Shown here piece after piece: positions 1-10,552 of a stretch of DNA of 64,000 nt. The DNA is from Lacrimispora xylanisolvens. GTDB lineage: Bacteria > Bacillota > Clostridia > Lachnospirales > Lachnospiraceae. A program made the translations under genes and the position numbers. Below the pieces are notes generated by a model. The model had not been told where the DNA came from. It saw only the letters and a program-made list of their open reading frames with translations, and ran no database searches. The stretch is taken from NCBI GenBank assembly GCA_017084465.1, contig CP070896.1, forward strand, positions 2,097,001 to 2,161,000, written 5' to 3'. The stretch's first letter is position 1; each line of letters opens with the position of its first letter.

Positions 1-1786
1 CAAGTAATAAATCCACTTTTTTATAATTAAAATATTGTGTTAGTTCTTTATAGTCAATGCCAAAGTTTACATAATATACGCACTCAATAATCTCGTAATA
101 TTCTGTAAATTGTTGTAACTGTTCTTTATAAATAAAACTGTTTACAATTTGGGGCACTTCAAAAGAATGTACTATATTTGTTTCTTTGGTAATAGGGTCT
201 ATCATATTATTTTCATTCTGATCTAAACTTTTCTTTAAAATATTGCCGAAAACGATTAGATCATCTGTCGCTCTGTTAAAGTCTATATCTCCATCAAAAT
301 CAAAATAGTAATTTAGTGTGTTTAACTTATCTTCTTTCGTAAGCCCTTCCAGCAAATACGGCTTGATCCATTCTTTTCTGAGATCATCAATATTTACAGA
401 AAACTCTTTATAGTTTTCTCGGCAAGCAATAATTAAGGCTTGATTGTTGGAAATATTCAAAAACTGAGTAACAAAACTTTTAAATACATTCAATATCACA
501 TTACTAATCTTATGAATATCATCCAGTATTACTATTTGCCGAATTTGCGTACATACAGGGTAAATTAACGGAAAATTATGTAATTTTATTTTATGCATTA
601 AATAATTAATGCATATGCCCGGAGAATTAAAATGGCCATTTATTAACTGTGTATAATAAATCCTTTGCTCTTCATTTGAAAGACTATCCAACTGTAGAAG
701 AAGTGCCTCTTTATCGTATTCAAATATATTTCCAATATTAAGAAATAATAATATTTGTATCAATACCTTTATATCCAAATATTCATTTCCACTAAAAGAA
801 AACATTAATACGTTATTGTTAATATTTAACTCTGTATATAAATACTGCATTAATCTTGTTTTTCCGGTAGATCCAGCCCCTAGAACAGGGATTAGAAAAT
901 TATGTTCATTTGATTCAATTACCCATTGTGAAATTTCAGCTAAATATTTTTCTTGTTTCATATATGACAAAGATACATCCTTATTTGATATGATTGTTAA
1001 TCCGGATATTATATATGAAGCTAATACTTCATCATTTTTGACCAGCCAAAATTTTACATCTAATTTTGCTGGTTCTTGAGGAATTATCTCAAATTTATAT
1101 ATATTTTTCCCTCTATTAATAATAAAATCATCTGGATTATCAAATAATTTAGATCGATTTTGGGAAATAAACCCATTGATCTTTAACTGTACGTTTGATA
1201 CATCAATAGCGCTTACTAAAATAATATATAAGTAATAAACACTTTTTTCTACCAGATGGGTTTCTATTTTGTATTGGTTGATATTAAAAATATCCGTAAT
1301 TGTCGCTGCTAAAACTCGACAATCACTTATATCTTCTTGTTTTTCAATAGTCACTGCTTTAATGCCGTATTCATCCAATATTTCCGAATTATTTAGTAAC
1401 CAGCATTCAAATTCTTCTTTTAATATCAATTCAATCCCAATATTGGTTTTAATCTTAAAATCTCTTAAACGGTATTGATAAGTCTCTGTCATATGACTAT
1501 TGCTAATAAAACATATGGAAACATGTTTAGGATATAAAAGCGCAGAGATTAGTGTAGGATCCAGCTGCCCTTTCAGAAGTGTATGGGTATTCATACTCTT
1601 AGTAAATTTAGCTTCTGCCCAGTATTCAAAATCCTGATTTAGAACCTTATACTTACAATAAATATCTTTATTTCCGTCATTTCCAGGCGGAGTGAGTACC
1701 CATTCATAATCAGGATATTTACTTTTTAAATAACATAGAGCAAGCACTTCAAATGTTCTCGGATCAATTTGTGAATAATCAAACAT
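1..1786 (-). CDS. PD-(D/E)XK nuclease domain fused to STAND-type NTPase (3' end beyond window)
   Basis: The reverse strand is open without a stop from the ATG at 1786 to the left edge, about 595 residues; AAGAGGTG lies just upstream. Residues about 1-170 resemble a Mrr/Cap4-type endonuclease: an acidic helix (FEVLALCYL), then GNDGNKDIY with D41, and AEAK with E58 and K60, giving the D-(x)n-E-x-K pattern. A beta-rich linker follows. A P-loop, GAGSTGKTRL, lies at about 303-312, and a Walker B-like VILDDIHK further on. STAND NTPases with N-terminal nuclease domains are known as antiviral sensors (Avs-like), so a defence role is inferred. The C-terminal sensor part is outside the window. An adjacent tyrosine recombinase and helicase fit a mobile defence patch. 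Domain calls are by motif only. Confidence 0.72.
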   Translation of the reverse strand, partial: MFDYSQIDPRTFEVLALCYLKSKYPDYEWVLTPPGNDGNKDIYCKYKVLNQDFEYWAEAKFTKSMNTHTLLKGQLDPTLISALLYPKHVSICFISNSHMTETYQYRLRDFKIKTNIGIELILKEEFECWLLNNSEILDEYGIKAVTIEKQEDISDCRVLAATITDIFNINQYKIETHLVEKSVYYLYIILVSAIDVSNVQLKINGFISQNRSKLFDNPDDFIINRGKNIYKFEIIPQEPAKLDVKFWLVKNDEVLASYIISGLTIISNKDVSLSYMKQEKYLAEISQWVIESNEHNFLIPVLGAGSTGKTRLMQYLYTELNINNNVLMFSFSGNEYLDIKVLIQILLFLNIGNIFEYDKEALLLQLDSLSNEEQRIYYTQLINGHFNSPGICINYLMHKIKLHNFPLIYPVCTQIRQIVILDDIHKISNVILNVFKSFVTQFLNISNNQALIIACRENYKEFSVNIDDLRKEWIKPYLLEGLTKEDKLNTLNYYFDFDGDIDFNRATDDLIVFGNILKKSLDQNENNMIDPITKETNIVHSFEVPQIVNSFIYKEQLQQFTEYYEIIECVYYVNFGIDYKELTQYFNYKKVDLLL

Positions 1787-1850
1787 TTTTCACCTCTTAA
1801 TTTTATTTTCACCGTAATAACTCTGACTATCCAGTTTAATATTTTGGAGA

Positions 1851-1881
1851 AGTAAAGGATAATAGTATATTATCCTTTACT
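1851..1881. repeat. Perfect 14-bp inverted repeat with 3-base loop
   Basis: AGTAAAGGATAATA is followed by GTA and its exact reverse complement. It lies about 55 bp past the stop of the recombinase and 65 bp upstream of the nuclease/NTPase start. There is no T-run on either side, so it is not a standard intrinsic terminator. It could be an operator for the nuclease/NTPase gene, a transcript-end hairpin or a recombinase-related site. Confidence 0.7.
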
Positions 1882-1936
1882 CATATTTCCATAATAGCAT
1901 GTTTCTCAACAAATTCCAACTATTAACAGCCAAACT

Positions 1937-2866
1937 TTAATCCCCTTCCATTACCTTCATACTATTCCTGGGCAGCTTATTATTTAATATTTCCTTCTGC
2001 TTCTGCATGGACACATGCGTATAAATCTCTGTCGTTGTAATGGAACTGTGTCCTAATAATCTCTGAATATAACGAATATCAACATCTTCTTCCAGCAGAA
2101 GTGTTGCAAAGGAATGACGGAACATATGAGGAGTTATATGCAGGCTGATATCTGCCATCTTACAGTATTTCACGACCATGATACGCACTGACTGCTCCGA
2201 CAGGCGGTTCCCCTGGCGGTTAACGAATAAGTAATTGCCAGATTCTATTTCTTCCCGAAAGCAGTTTATATACTCCCTCACTGCATTCATCGCCTCTTCG
2301 CTTCCAATCTGTAATACCCTCTCCTTTGCTCCTTTCCCATAGATTAGTACTTTTTTATTATAAATATCCAAATCATTGGGTCTTAAACAGCATAATTCTG
2401 AAACTCTCATTCCCGTAGCAAATAGTAATTCCGAAACAGCAATATCCCTGATAACATTTTTTTGTATAAGTCCAGTATTATTTATCGACTTTTTATACCT
2501 GTATAGTGTTTTGAAATATTGTTCAAGCAGTTGATAGGGAATCGTTTTGGGCAATATTTTGGGCTCCCGGAATTTTACAGACACTTTCTTAAACGGATCA
2601 TCGCAAATGATATCTTCATACTCTAAGTAACGGACAAAGGCTTTCATGGAAGCAATCTTACGCTTAACTGTCTTTGGCTTATATTTTTTATGAAGCTCAC
2701 TTATGTATGTATTCAGATTCGTCCGTTCCAAGGGGTTCTCTATTAGAAAGGAATATTGGCAAAACTGCCTGAGGTCTATCTTATAAGCCTTAATTGTTTT
2801 CCCGTCAAGTTTTTTATTAAATGAACAGTAATCAAGATATTTGTCAACGATATTTTCTAGTCTCAT
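1937..2866 (-). CDS. Tyrosine recombinase/integrase (XerC/D-like)
   Basis: This 309-residue protein has the usual two-domain layout: an N-terminal SAM-like core-binding domain (about 1-95) and a C-terminal catalytic domain. The catalytic set is complete: R154 (ATGMRVSEL), K178 (GKGAKER), H247 and R250 (HMFRH), H273 (LLGHSS) and nucleophile Y282 (IYTHV). It should cut and rejoin DNA through a 3'-phosphotyrosine. GAGGAGC precedes the ATG at the right distance. Its length suits a XerC/D-type or small integrative-element enzyme. Chromosomal dif recombinases normally sit among housekeeping genes, whereas this one lies between a nuclease/STAND gene and a helicase, so a mobile-element integrase is more likely (inference). 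Confidence 0.9.
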   Translation of the reverse strand: MRLENIVDKYLDYCSFNKKLDGKTIKAYKIDLRQFCQYSFLIENPLERTNLNTYISELHKKYKPKTVKRKIASMKAFVRYLEYEDIICDDPFKKVSVKFREPKILPKTIPYQLLEQYFKTLYRYKKSINNTGLIQKNVIRDIAVSELLFATGMRVSELCCLRPNDLDIYNKKVLIYGKGAKERVLQIGSEEAMNAVREYINCFREEIESGNYLFVNRQGNRLSEQSVRIMVVKYCKMADISLHITPHMFRHSFATLLLEEDVDIRYIQRLLGHSSITTTEIYTHVSMQKQKEILNNKLPRNSMKVMEGD

Positions 2867-3015
2867 AATGGAAATGCTCCTCGTGATTTTTTTCTATTAT
2901 GGAACATTTTTAACATAATGTCGACTATTAGATGCTGCTCTTTTGAATTCTAATCGCAATTAACCTACTTTTCTCACATCATATAGTATTTTTACAATAA
3001 TTTAATAACATATCA

Positions 3016-3043
3016 TTTACTATCTAGAATTTTCATGTAAAAT
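3016..3043 (+). promoter_or_regulatory. Putative sigma-A promoter for the helicase gene
   Basis: TTTACT and TAAAAT are separated by 16 bases, about 40 bases before the GTG start at 3082. Confidence 0.45.
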
Positions 3044-3081
3044 AGAAACATATATAAAACAGATTCAAAGGATGGGGAAAC

Positions 3082-6000
3082 GTGAAAAGCATGACAAAAA
3101 GGCAATATTCAAACGATCAATGGCAAGTTCGCCAGGAAAAAGCTGCAAAAATAACCGGGTTCTGGCATACCATAGAATTTTTAAACCAGTCCACTTTTCC
3201 TGCAGAAAGCAGAGCTAATCGGAAACTGATTAAAAAAGAAGAAGAAATCCTTCTTCTGGCAGAAGATACAAAACCCAGCGGAAGTCTTTCCGTGTATCAC
3301 AAACTGGACTGCAACAGAATATTAAATGATCTTATAAAAGCAGATGACATTAAATTCGTCAGACACCCCGAAAAAGGTCGGGAATGCTGGATATGTATAG
3401 GAATGCTGGAGCGCAGAGAATTAGTCAAAAAGATGGATGAACTGTTAAATATCCAGGAAGAAGAAATCGAAAAAGATCCTGGAGTATTAGCATGCTTTGG
3501 GCTTAAAACTGATCCTTCCGGTTATTATATTGAACATTCTTTTAATATTTCCCCTCTTTTATGGGGTATTGGCATGATTGCCCGTTATGGTACTAACGCA
3601 CAGATGGAAATTACCACTGAAAGGTATCATAATGATCTGGAAAAATACGAAAATATTTTACAAAGATAAAATAATTACAAATGAACTACTGGATCATACT
3701 TTGCAGGAGCTTAATCATGACTATATTATTCCTTTAATAAAAAAGGCCTGTACTTACGAAGGTTTATTAATCTATAACAGATATATTAATCAAAAGGTTC
3801 TTGAAAAATCAGATGGTAAAACAGAGGATTACAGTGATTTATCACACGGATACTTTACAAAGGATCTGATGATGGTGACAGATGCAATTCTTGATAATAG
3901 ATTTGGCAGCTGCAGCGAAATCCAGGAGAACGTAATTGACTATATCATCTCGCCATGGGGAACAGGCTGCAGAGATCATACCTCAGTTAATTCCGAAAGC
4001 AGAATTGATATTAAAAATGACCGGGCTGAAATCACCAAATGGCTTATGCCAGAAAGGCTCCCCCTCGGCAAGTGGCCTTCCAAATATGTTCCTTCCCTTA
4101 TGCAGCAGGTTGCAATCAACCTCCAGATATCCCAGGATTCCTCAACTAATCCCGTCTTTTCAGTAAACGGACCTCCTGGAACCGGAAAAACGACTTTGTT
4201 GAAAGAAATCATTTCCCATAATCTGGTGGAGCGTGCCAGACTGTTAGTGGAATATGATACTCCTGATGATGCCTTCCTGGAATGTTTTTATTCCGATGGG
4301 AAAAAGAAGTATAATGGGTATGATGAATATTATTACCGTTATTTTAAATTAAAAGATGAGGCAATTTCCAATTATGGAATGCTTGTTGCCTCCTGTAACA
4401 ACGATGCTGTGGAGAATATTACAAAAGAATTGCCAAATGGATTAGAATTGGTAAAAGCCTTGAAAAGCGATAATAACAGTGATTCTGAACAATTAAAATG
4501 TGGATTGTCTGAAATAGAGAATCTGTTTCATCTTCAAAATGTCAAACAGCGTGAGACATATAAAATAAAGCGAAAAATAAACGATAAAACATATATCACT
4601 GAATCTGCCGATCTCCCGGATATCTACTTTTCCTGGCTGGCGCACAGACTTGTTACCGGTGATGAAGCTATGGAGAAAGAATTTACGGAATGGGGGATGA
4701 TTTCCGCTCCATTAGGTAAGCGTTCCAATATTAATCAATACTATTATCACGTTTTAAATCCCCTTATCGACGAATTTTTAATAGCAAATGATAAGCGCAG
4801 TGACCGATTGGCTACTTACAGAGAAAGTGCCGCTGAATTTAAAGAGCAGCTGGGAATTGTAAAAAGACAGCAGACAGAACTAACTGAATTCAGCCGACTG
4901 AATAAAACTTTTGAAGCTGAAATTCGTAAGCATGAAATATCAGCAGAGCAACAAAATCTCCTTATTGACGAAAAAAGAAATGCAATTCAAGAAGCCAAAA
5001 GCAGGAAGAACGTGACGGAAGCCTCACTTTACGAAGCAGAGATTGAATTATTCTCAATTGAACGCCAGCTTTCTGCTTCAAATCAGGAACGACAACAGCT
5101 GATTGCCGAGCTGGAAGAATGCAGACAGTCACGTACTGCGCTATCTGACCACATAATTGAATTGGAAAATTCATATAAATTGTTTGATCATATTTACAAT
5201 ATCATCGGTAAGGAAACAGAGAAAATACGCCGACACAGGAATTCACCATAGAAAAGAGCGATCTCACAGCCAGAGAGTCCTGTATAAATGAAGAACTATC
5301 AAAAAATTCAGACATCTGTTCTCAGTTCATTGGAAAACAGCAATATTATATTAACTGCATACAAAATATGAAGGAAGTAATCAGCAACCTTACACAAGAC
5401 ATTAAGGAACAGGAGTCCTTCCTTATGGTCTGTCAGAAGAAAGTAGAAAGCATAGATCAATCCATTTTAAGCTTGAAACTAAAATTAGTAGAGAGAATGA
5501 ATGAGGCCAGAAAACAGGTTGATGTGCTTGACTCTTCATTCTGGGAAGATTTTTACAGCAAAGAGGAGGAAGCCAGCACCAGGGCTCAATTAATTAATCC
5601 TTGGATAACTGAGGAATTTAACCGTTCCAGAGAAAAACTTTTTTATCTGGCACTTCAGGTACACAAGGAATTTATACTATCCTCTACCGCCTGCAGAGAT
5701 AATTTCATCAATTTATCCATGATGTGGAGGGTAAGAAATAACACTGATGGTGATTTAGTAAACTACAGTAGAAGTGACAGAGAAAAGGTATTTCCAGAAC
5801 TTTTAAATACCCTCTTTCTTTTCACGCCTGTGATATCTACCACATTTGCTTCCGTACAGACTTTTCTAGCAGATATTAAAGAACCAGGTAAAATAGGACA
5901 GCTAATAATAGACGAAGCCGGACAGGCCGCTCCGCACATGGCTGCTGGTGCCCTTTTCCGATCTAAAAAAGCTATCATTGTGGGAGATCCAAGACAAGTA

Positions 6001-6763
6001 GAGCCTGTGGTAACAAACGATGCTGACCATATAAAAAACAGTCTTCTCCGACGAAAATCTAAAACCCTATATTTCAAAGCATATCTCCGTGCAGGAATTT
6101 GCTGACCGCATCAATAAATATGGTACCTATCTGAAAGGTCTAAATGAAAATGATTCAGGCACGTGGGTCGGCTGCCCTCTGATTGTACACAGAAGATGTA
6201 TTAACCCTATGTTCCGAATCTCCAACCACATATCGTACGGAGATTCAATGAAGTTAAAAACCGCCCCGCCCAAACCGGAATTAGCAGTTAAATTCTTATA
6301 TGATAAGACAGAATGGCTGGATGTCCCGGGAACAGAAAAAGATACACAGGGAAAAAATCATTATGTAGAAAAACAGGGAGAGAAGGTTTGTGAAATGATT
6401 GCAGAAAGCTTCCGAAAATACTCCGGCCCACCGGATTTATTTGTGATCTCACCATTTAAGTCCGTTATATCTGGTATAGTAAAACAGTTAGAGACCTGTA
6501 CGGAATTATCCGAATACGGAGATGCGTTGGAAGACTGGTGTCTTGATAACTGCGGTACCGTCCACAAATTCCAGGGAAAGGAGGCCGCAGAGGTAATCTT
6601 TTTATTGGGATGTGGCAGAAACTCTTTAGGAGCCGTCAGATGGGTGAATAGCAATATTGTAAATGTCGCCGTCACCAGAGCCAAATACAGGATCTATGTG
6701 ATTGGTGACAGTGAGGTGTGGAGGCATTCGAAATATGTGGAAATCTTGCGGGAGGGGATTTAA
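3082..6763 (+). pseudogene. Superfamily 1 (Upf1/Dna2-like) helicase, split by three frameshifts
   Basis: Four consecutive segments make one helicase of about 1,220 residues. The first starts at GTG 3082 (ATG 3091 is an alternative) and ends at 3669. Reading continues in frame 2 to 5251, in frame 1 to 6105 and in frame 2 to 6763. Joins fall near 3660, 5222-5225 (AAAA) and 6075. The order of motifs is intact: Walker A GPPGTGKTTLL near 4170, a long coiled-coil-rich insertion (about 4,800-5,600), motif II DEAGQAAP at 5911, GDPRQVEP near 5986, HKFQGKEA near 6565 and the motif VI region VAVTRAKYR. These are hallmarks of SF1B helicases acting on nucleic acids; similar long proteins occur in defence islands. 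Substrate unknown. Real decay and sequencing error cannot be separated here. Confidence 0.8.
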
Positions 6764-7005
6764 GTATTCCTTTCCTGGCACTGTATATAGCGGTAGTGAC
6801 TTCTTTTATGGGAATTAAAGAGGTATCACTCCTGCTTTTTAAGATACTGACTGCCATTAACAAAGTAGCATTTATCACAATGGACTTTTGGGAACAGTCG
6901 AATATTTAATTTATGGTCATAATGTTGTAACTTATTTATTTTAACAAAATACTGCTCCTCTTGCTTTGTCAGGGATTCGCTCGATATAATGTCATTATCA
7001 TTATA

Positions 7006-7038
7006 GAAAGAACGTCCCATTGCGCTCTTTCTTTTTTT
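7006..7038 (+). terminator. Putative intrinsic terminator
   Basis: A short stem (GAAAG...CTTTC with flanking pairs) is followed directly by seven Ts. It is the first such structure downstream of the helicase, about 240 bp after its stop. The 6764-7122 stretch otherwise shows no convincing gene. Confidence 0.45.
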
Positions 7039-7122
7039 ATTTGGAGAATTTTCATAATCTATTACGGAATAAATAGTGTTATGGACTTAAATGTTATATT
7101 ATTACTAAGGTTGGAAAGAAAC

Positions 7123-7448
7123 GTAAATGGTAAATAAGCAGTCCAGGTCAATAGGTTCGCCGTCCGATTGGGGCGGCGGTATATTTACCGTGTTTTTAGT
7201 TTTCTACAACGATCGGGCAATTCATCTGACCAAGGCATTAATTCTGCCAGTTTGTTTTCTGGAACATTATTCCTTGGATAGTGCATTAACTGCTCTAGCA
7301 GATATGAGAAATACTCATACGGTTTGAGATTATTCACTTTTGCTGTTTCAGCAATACTATATAAGGCAGCGCTAGCCTCTGCACCGTTCTTCGAATCTAT
7401 GATGTGCCAACTGTGTTTACCAACGCAGAATGAGCGGACACTTCTTTC
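7123..7448 (-). mobile_element. IS66-family remnant: 3' end of tnpC plus terminal repeat
   Basis: These bases closely match 15580-15905, the 3' end of the complete IS66 copy at 15.6-18.2 kb, including its terminal GTAAATGGTAAATAA. Read on the minus strand they encode the last part of the transposase (YSIAETAK and YEYFSYLL-like motifs). Similarity stops abruptly at 7448, where an oppositely oriented IS66 scrap begins. The two copies lie in direct orientation about 8.4 kb apart. Confidence 0.85.
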
Positions 7449-7735
7449 AGCTGCTTATCCTCATATAAAGATAACTTAGCGAACAATCGATTCGTTCTTT
7501 CTGTGTAGGAAAGAAAAACTGGGTTATGATTGATACAATCGCAGGAGCTGACTCCAGTGCTATTATTTACAGCATAGCTGAGACAGCAAAAGCGAATCAT
7601 CTAAAGCCTTATGATTATTTTGAATATCTGCTGACAGAGATTCCAAAACACCTAGAGGAAAAAGATAACAGTTTCTGCGAAGATCTGTTGCCCTGGTCAG
7701 ATAAACTTCCAGCTAATTGCAGAAAATCACTGTAA
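7449..7735 (+). mobile_element. IS66-family remnant: C-terminal tnpC fragment
   Basis: From about 7470 the plus strand encodes the IS66 C-terminal region (SIRSFCVGKKNW, then YSIAETAKANHLKPYDYF and LLPWSDKLP) ending at a stop at 7735. The upstream part is out of frame or missing. A hairpin, CCGCTC-GTAG-GAGCGG, followed by TTGTTTTT lies at 7743-7763 and could terminate transcription. GCGCTTAC near 7835-7842 may be this copy's outer end. It meets the preceding remnant tail-first, so the junction records a rearrangement. Confidence 0.8.
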
Positions 7736-9805
7736 AAACATGCCGCTCGTAGGAGCGGTTGTTTTTGCGATGGTACTCACTATGGAGCGTTTACAAACTA
7801 TGCGCCTACGAAAGATCAATACACTTCTTTATGTAGCGCTTACTTTTAAAGTAAGTGCTTCAAAAGATGGCGTCCTATTCAGTTTACATGATTCATGCTA
7901 AACTGAAGGCATCATTTTTTGAGGCATTTTTTATGTTTTATTGTAATCCGGCATCTGTCCGGCAGTTCTTTTGACCATGGAAGATACTGAGCTAGAAGCT
8001 CTGGGTGTTGGAGATGATTGTTGTTTGGCATCTCTTCAAGAAGATACTTCAAATATTCATACACATCCAGATGATTGGCTCTGGCACTTTCCACCAGCGT
8101 ATACAAGATAGCGTTAGCCCTGGCTCCCTTTGGAGTATCTGCAAACAGCCACGCACGTCTTGCAGTTGCAAATGGTTTAATGTTTGCCTCACAAAGATTA
8201 TTTGAAAGTGGAATTCTCCCATCTTCAAGGAAAGTTTCCAGATCTTTCTTTTGATTTACCGCATAGGTAAGAGCCTTGGTAAGATTCTCATTTGTTGTAT
8301 GCATGGCTGCAGTCTTTTCAATCCACGACCAAAACGCATCAAGGATCGGCTTTGAGGCCTCCTGACGCTTCATTTTCTTTTCTTCAAATGAGAGAGATTC
8401 TATTTCTTCTTCAACCTTAAACAGAAGATTGATGTATTCACGGCCCTCCGCTCCTTTCGAACCAGGGATTTCTTTCCCCTTATTATCCAAAGGAATACTT
8501 TCTATGAAATATCTGCGGCAATGGGCCCAGCACAGGCATCTTTTATAATTTCCAGCCTTATTATATCCGGCGTATGCATCTGTGATCAGATATCCATGAT
8601 ATTCTCCCAACAGGCTTTTAGCTACTCCCGTGTTTCTGGATTGGGAATAGTAGAAGTATGCTGCCTGCACTTCTTCACATGCAGCACTACGCATTACCCA
8701 CATGAAAGAATCGGTACTGGCTTTTCTTCCATCTTCCTTATTGCACTGGATTCTGGTTTCATCCATGTGAAGTACCTCACTTTTTAAAAGTTGTCCATGG
8801 ATCTTCTGATAGATAGGGAAAAACCATTCTTCACTGCACCTGATTGTCCAGTAAGCCATATCTGCTCTGGTAAGTACCAGCCCCATACGGAACCATTCTT
8901 TTTCCTGTCTGTTAAAAGGAACTCCCATCATGAATTTCAAATACATGATCTGCGCCGCCAATGACGGTGTTGAAAATGAATGGGGAAGAACTGGAGCGGG
9001 AACCCCTGCTTTCACAAATACAGGAGTTTTATTTTCACGATCCTTCTTTCCACAGTTTTCGCACTTGGCAACCTGGCGCACGATCTGCTTTACAATCAGT
9101 TTTGCCTGTATAAATTCAACCTCAGTACGAACGATCTCTTTCCCAATCACTTTAAGCCGTCCGCCACACTTTGGGCATTCTTCCCTTTCATTAATTACGT
9201 ATTCTACAAGTTCTTTCTTTAATCCGGAAAGCATTTCTTCTCTGACCCCTGACTTCCGTGGAGTTTTTTCATGGCTCTTGACCGTGATTTTCTGCTGGTC
9301 TTTTAGAAGTTCCTGGGCCAGTTCCGGAACAGATTCAAAAAGGCTCAGCTGACCATCCGTCTGAGATTTTTCAGAAGATGTGCCAAAGATTTTTTTCCGT
9401 GCATGAAGCAGTGCCTGTATCGTAAGCGCATAGTTTCGGGGTAGGTATCAAAATTTATTTCCGGATCCTATTGCTAGGATTCGGAAATGCAAGCATTTTA
9501 CTCTATTCTATTCTTGCAAAGTTTTTGGACGATTTCATTCCAAGGTGCAAGTTTTGCTATCTCGTTATCTGACATGACCTTGCTGGGACGATTCTCTAGC
9601 AAGAACTTCAGATATTCATATAGATTTAAGTCATACGCTTTTGCCATCTCTATAATGGTGAGATAGAGCGAATTAGCTGTCGCTCCTTCCGGAGTATCTG
9701 AAAAGAGCCAGTTTTTCCGACCTACAGTTACTGGACGGATTGAATGTTTTTTGCAACCCCAAAGTGTAACAAAGTGCAAAGAAAAAGTGTAACACCCTAG
9801 AGAGT

Positions 9806-10552
9806 TTATTTAGTTGCTGAATCTTTCATCAGTGAATGTTCAAATCTCCAGCTGTCTCTATCAAAAACGATGAGGTGGCTGTGATGCACCAGACGGTCGA
9901 TAAGTGCCGCTGTCAGCTGATCATCATAGAAGATTCCATTCCATTTACTGAATTCTATATTTGTTGTAATAATCAGGCTGCGTTTTTCGTAACAGTCTGC
10001 AATTACCTGAAATAATAACTGGGAACCTTCCGCGTCAAACGGAAGATATCCCCACTCGTCACAGATTAGCAGATCAAGCTTACTGAGACGTTTTAGAAGT
10101 TTGGTAAGTGAACCGTCCGCTTTTGCATCTGTCAATTCATTTACCAGCGTGGCAGTTTTGTAGAACCGTACTTTTTTCCCCTGCATACAGGCTTCTACGC
10201 CTACGGCAGTTGCCATATGGCTTTTACCGGCTCCATTCCTGCCATAGAGAATCAGATTTTCATTTCGGTCCATAAATTCAAGTGTTTTGATTCCATCAAT
10301 ACTTGTTGTGTTTGGAATGATGATATTACGAAAATCATATCCTTCAAATGTTTTTTATATTATCAAATCCTGCCTGCTTTAGATGCAGTTTTTTTTTCGC
10401 TTGTTGTTACGGTAATCAAGTTCAGCCCTCAAAACTTTGAGGAGATAATCCTGATAGGTATCGCCAGACATGGATAATGCGTTTTCAGCGAAGGTTATGC
10501 TCAGACGCAGTTCCTTACAGCATTCATAAATCTGCTCTTTCACAAGGAACAT
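9806..10552 (-). pseudogene. istB: IstB-like ATPase of IS21, with two indels
   Basis: IstB is the AAA+ helper that directs IstA to target DNA. The N-terminus starts at ATG 10552 behind GGAGG, overlapping the end of istA. The C-terminal 155 residues hold Walker A (GRNGAGKS), Walker B (LLICDEWG) and the family's TTNIEFSKW segment. Between them the frame is lost and regained: a probable 4-base loss near 10371 and one extra base in an A6 run near 10350. Both halves are in the same frame. The full length would be about 248 residues, normal for IstB. Confidence 0.83.

Noticed and set aside
816-1478. Two short plus-strand frames of 87 and 69 codons
   Set aside because: They lie antisense to the continuous nuclease/NTPase frame and have no family features or good ribosome sites.
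1937-2866. Chromosomal XerC/XerD acting at dif
   Set aside because: All catalytic residues fit, but no dif-like 28-bp site was found nearby and the setting is a mobile/defence patch.
6826-7020. A 64-codon minus-strand frame starting MGRSFYNDNDIISS
   Set aside because: It has only a weak upstream AGAAAGAG, no recognised motif beyond one CDKC pair, and overlaps the presumed helicase terminator region; too little to support a gene.
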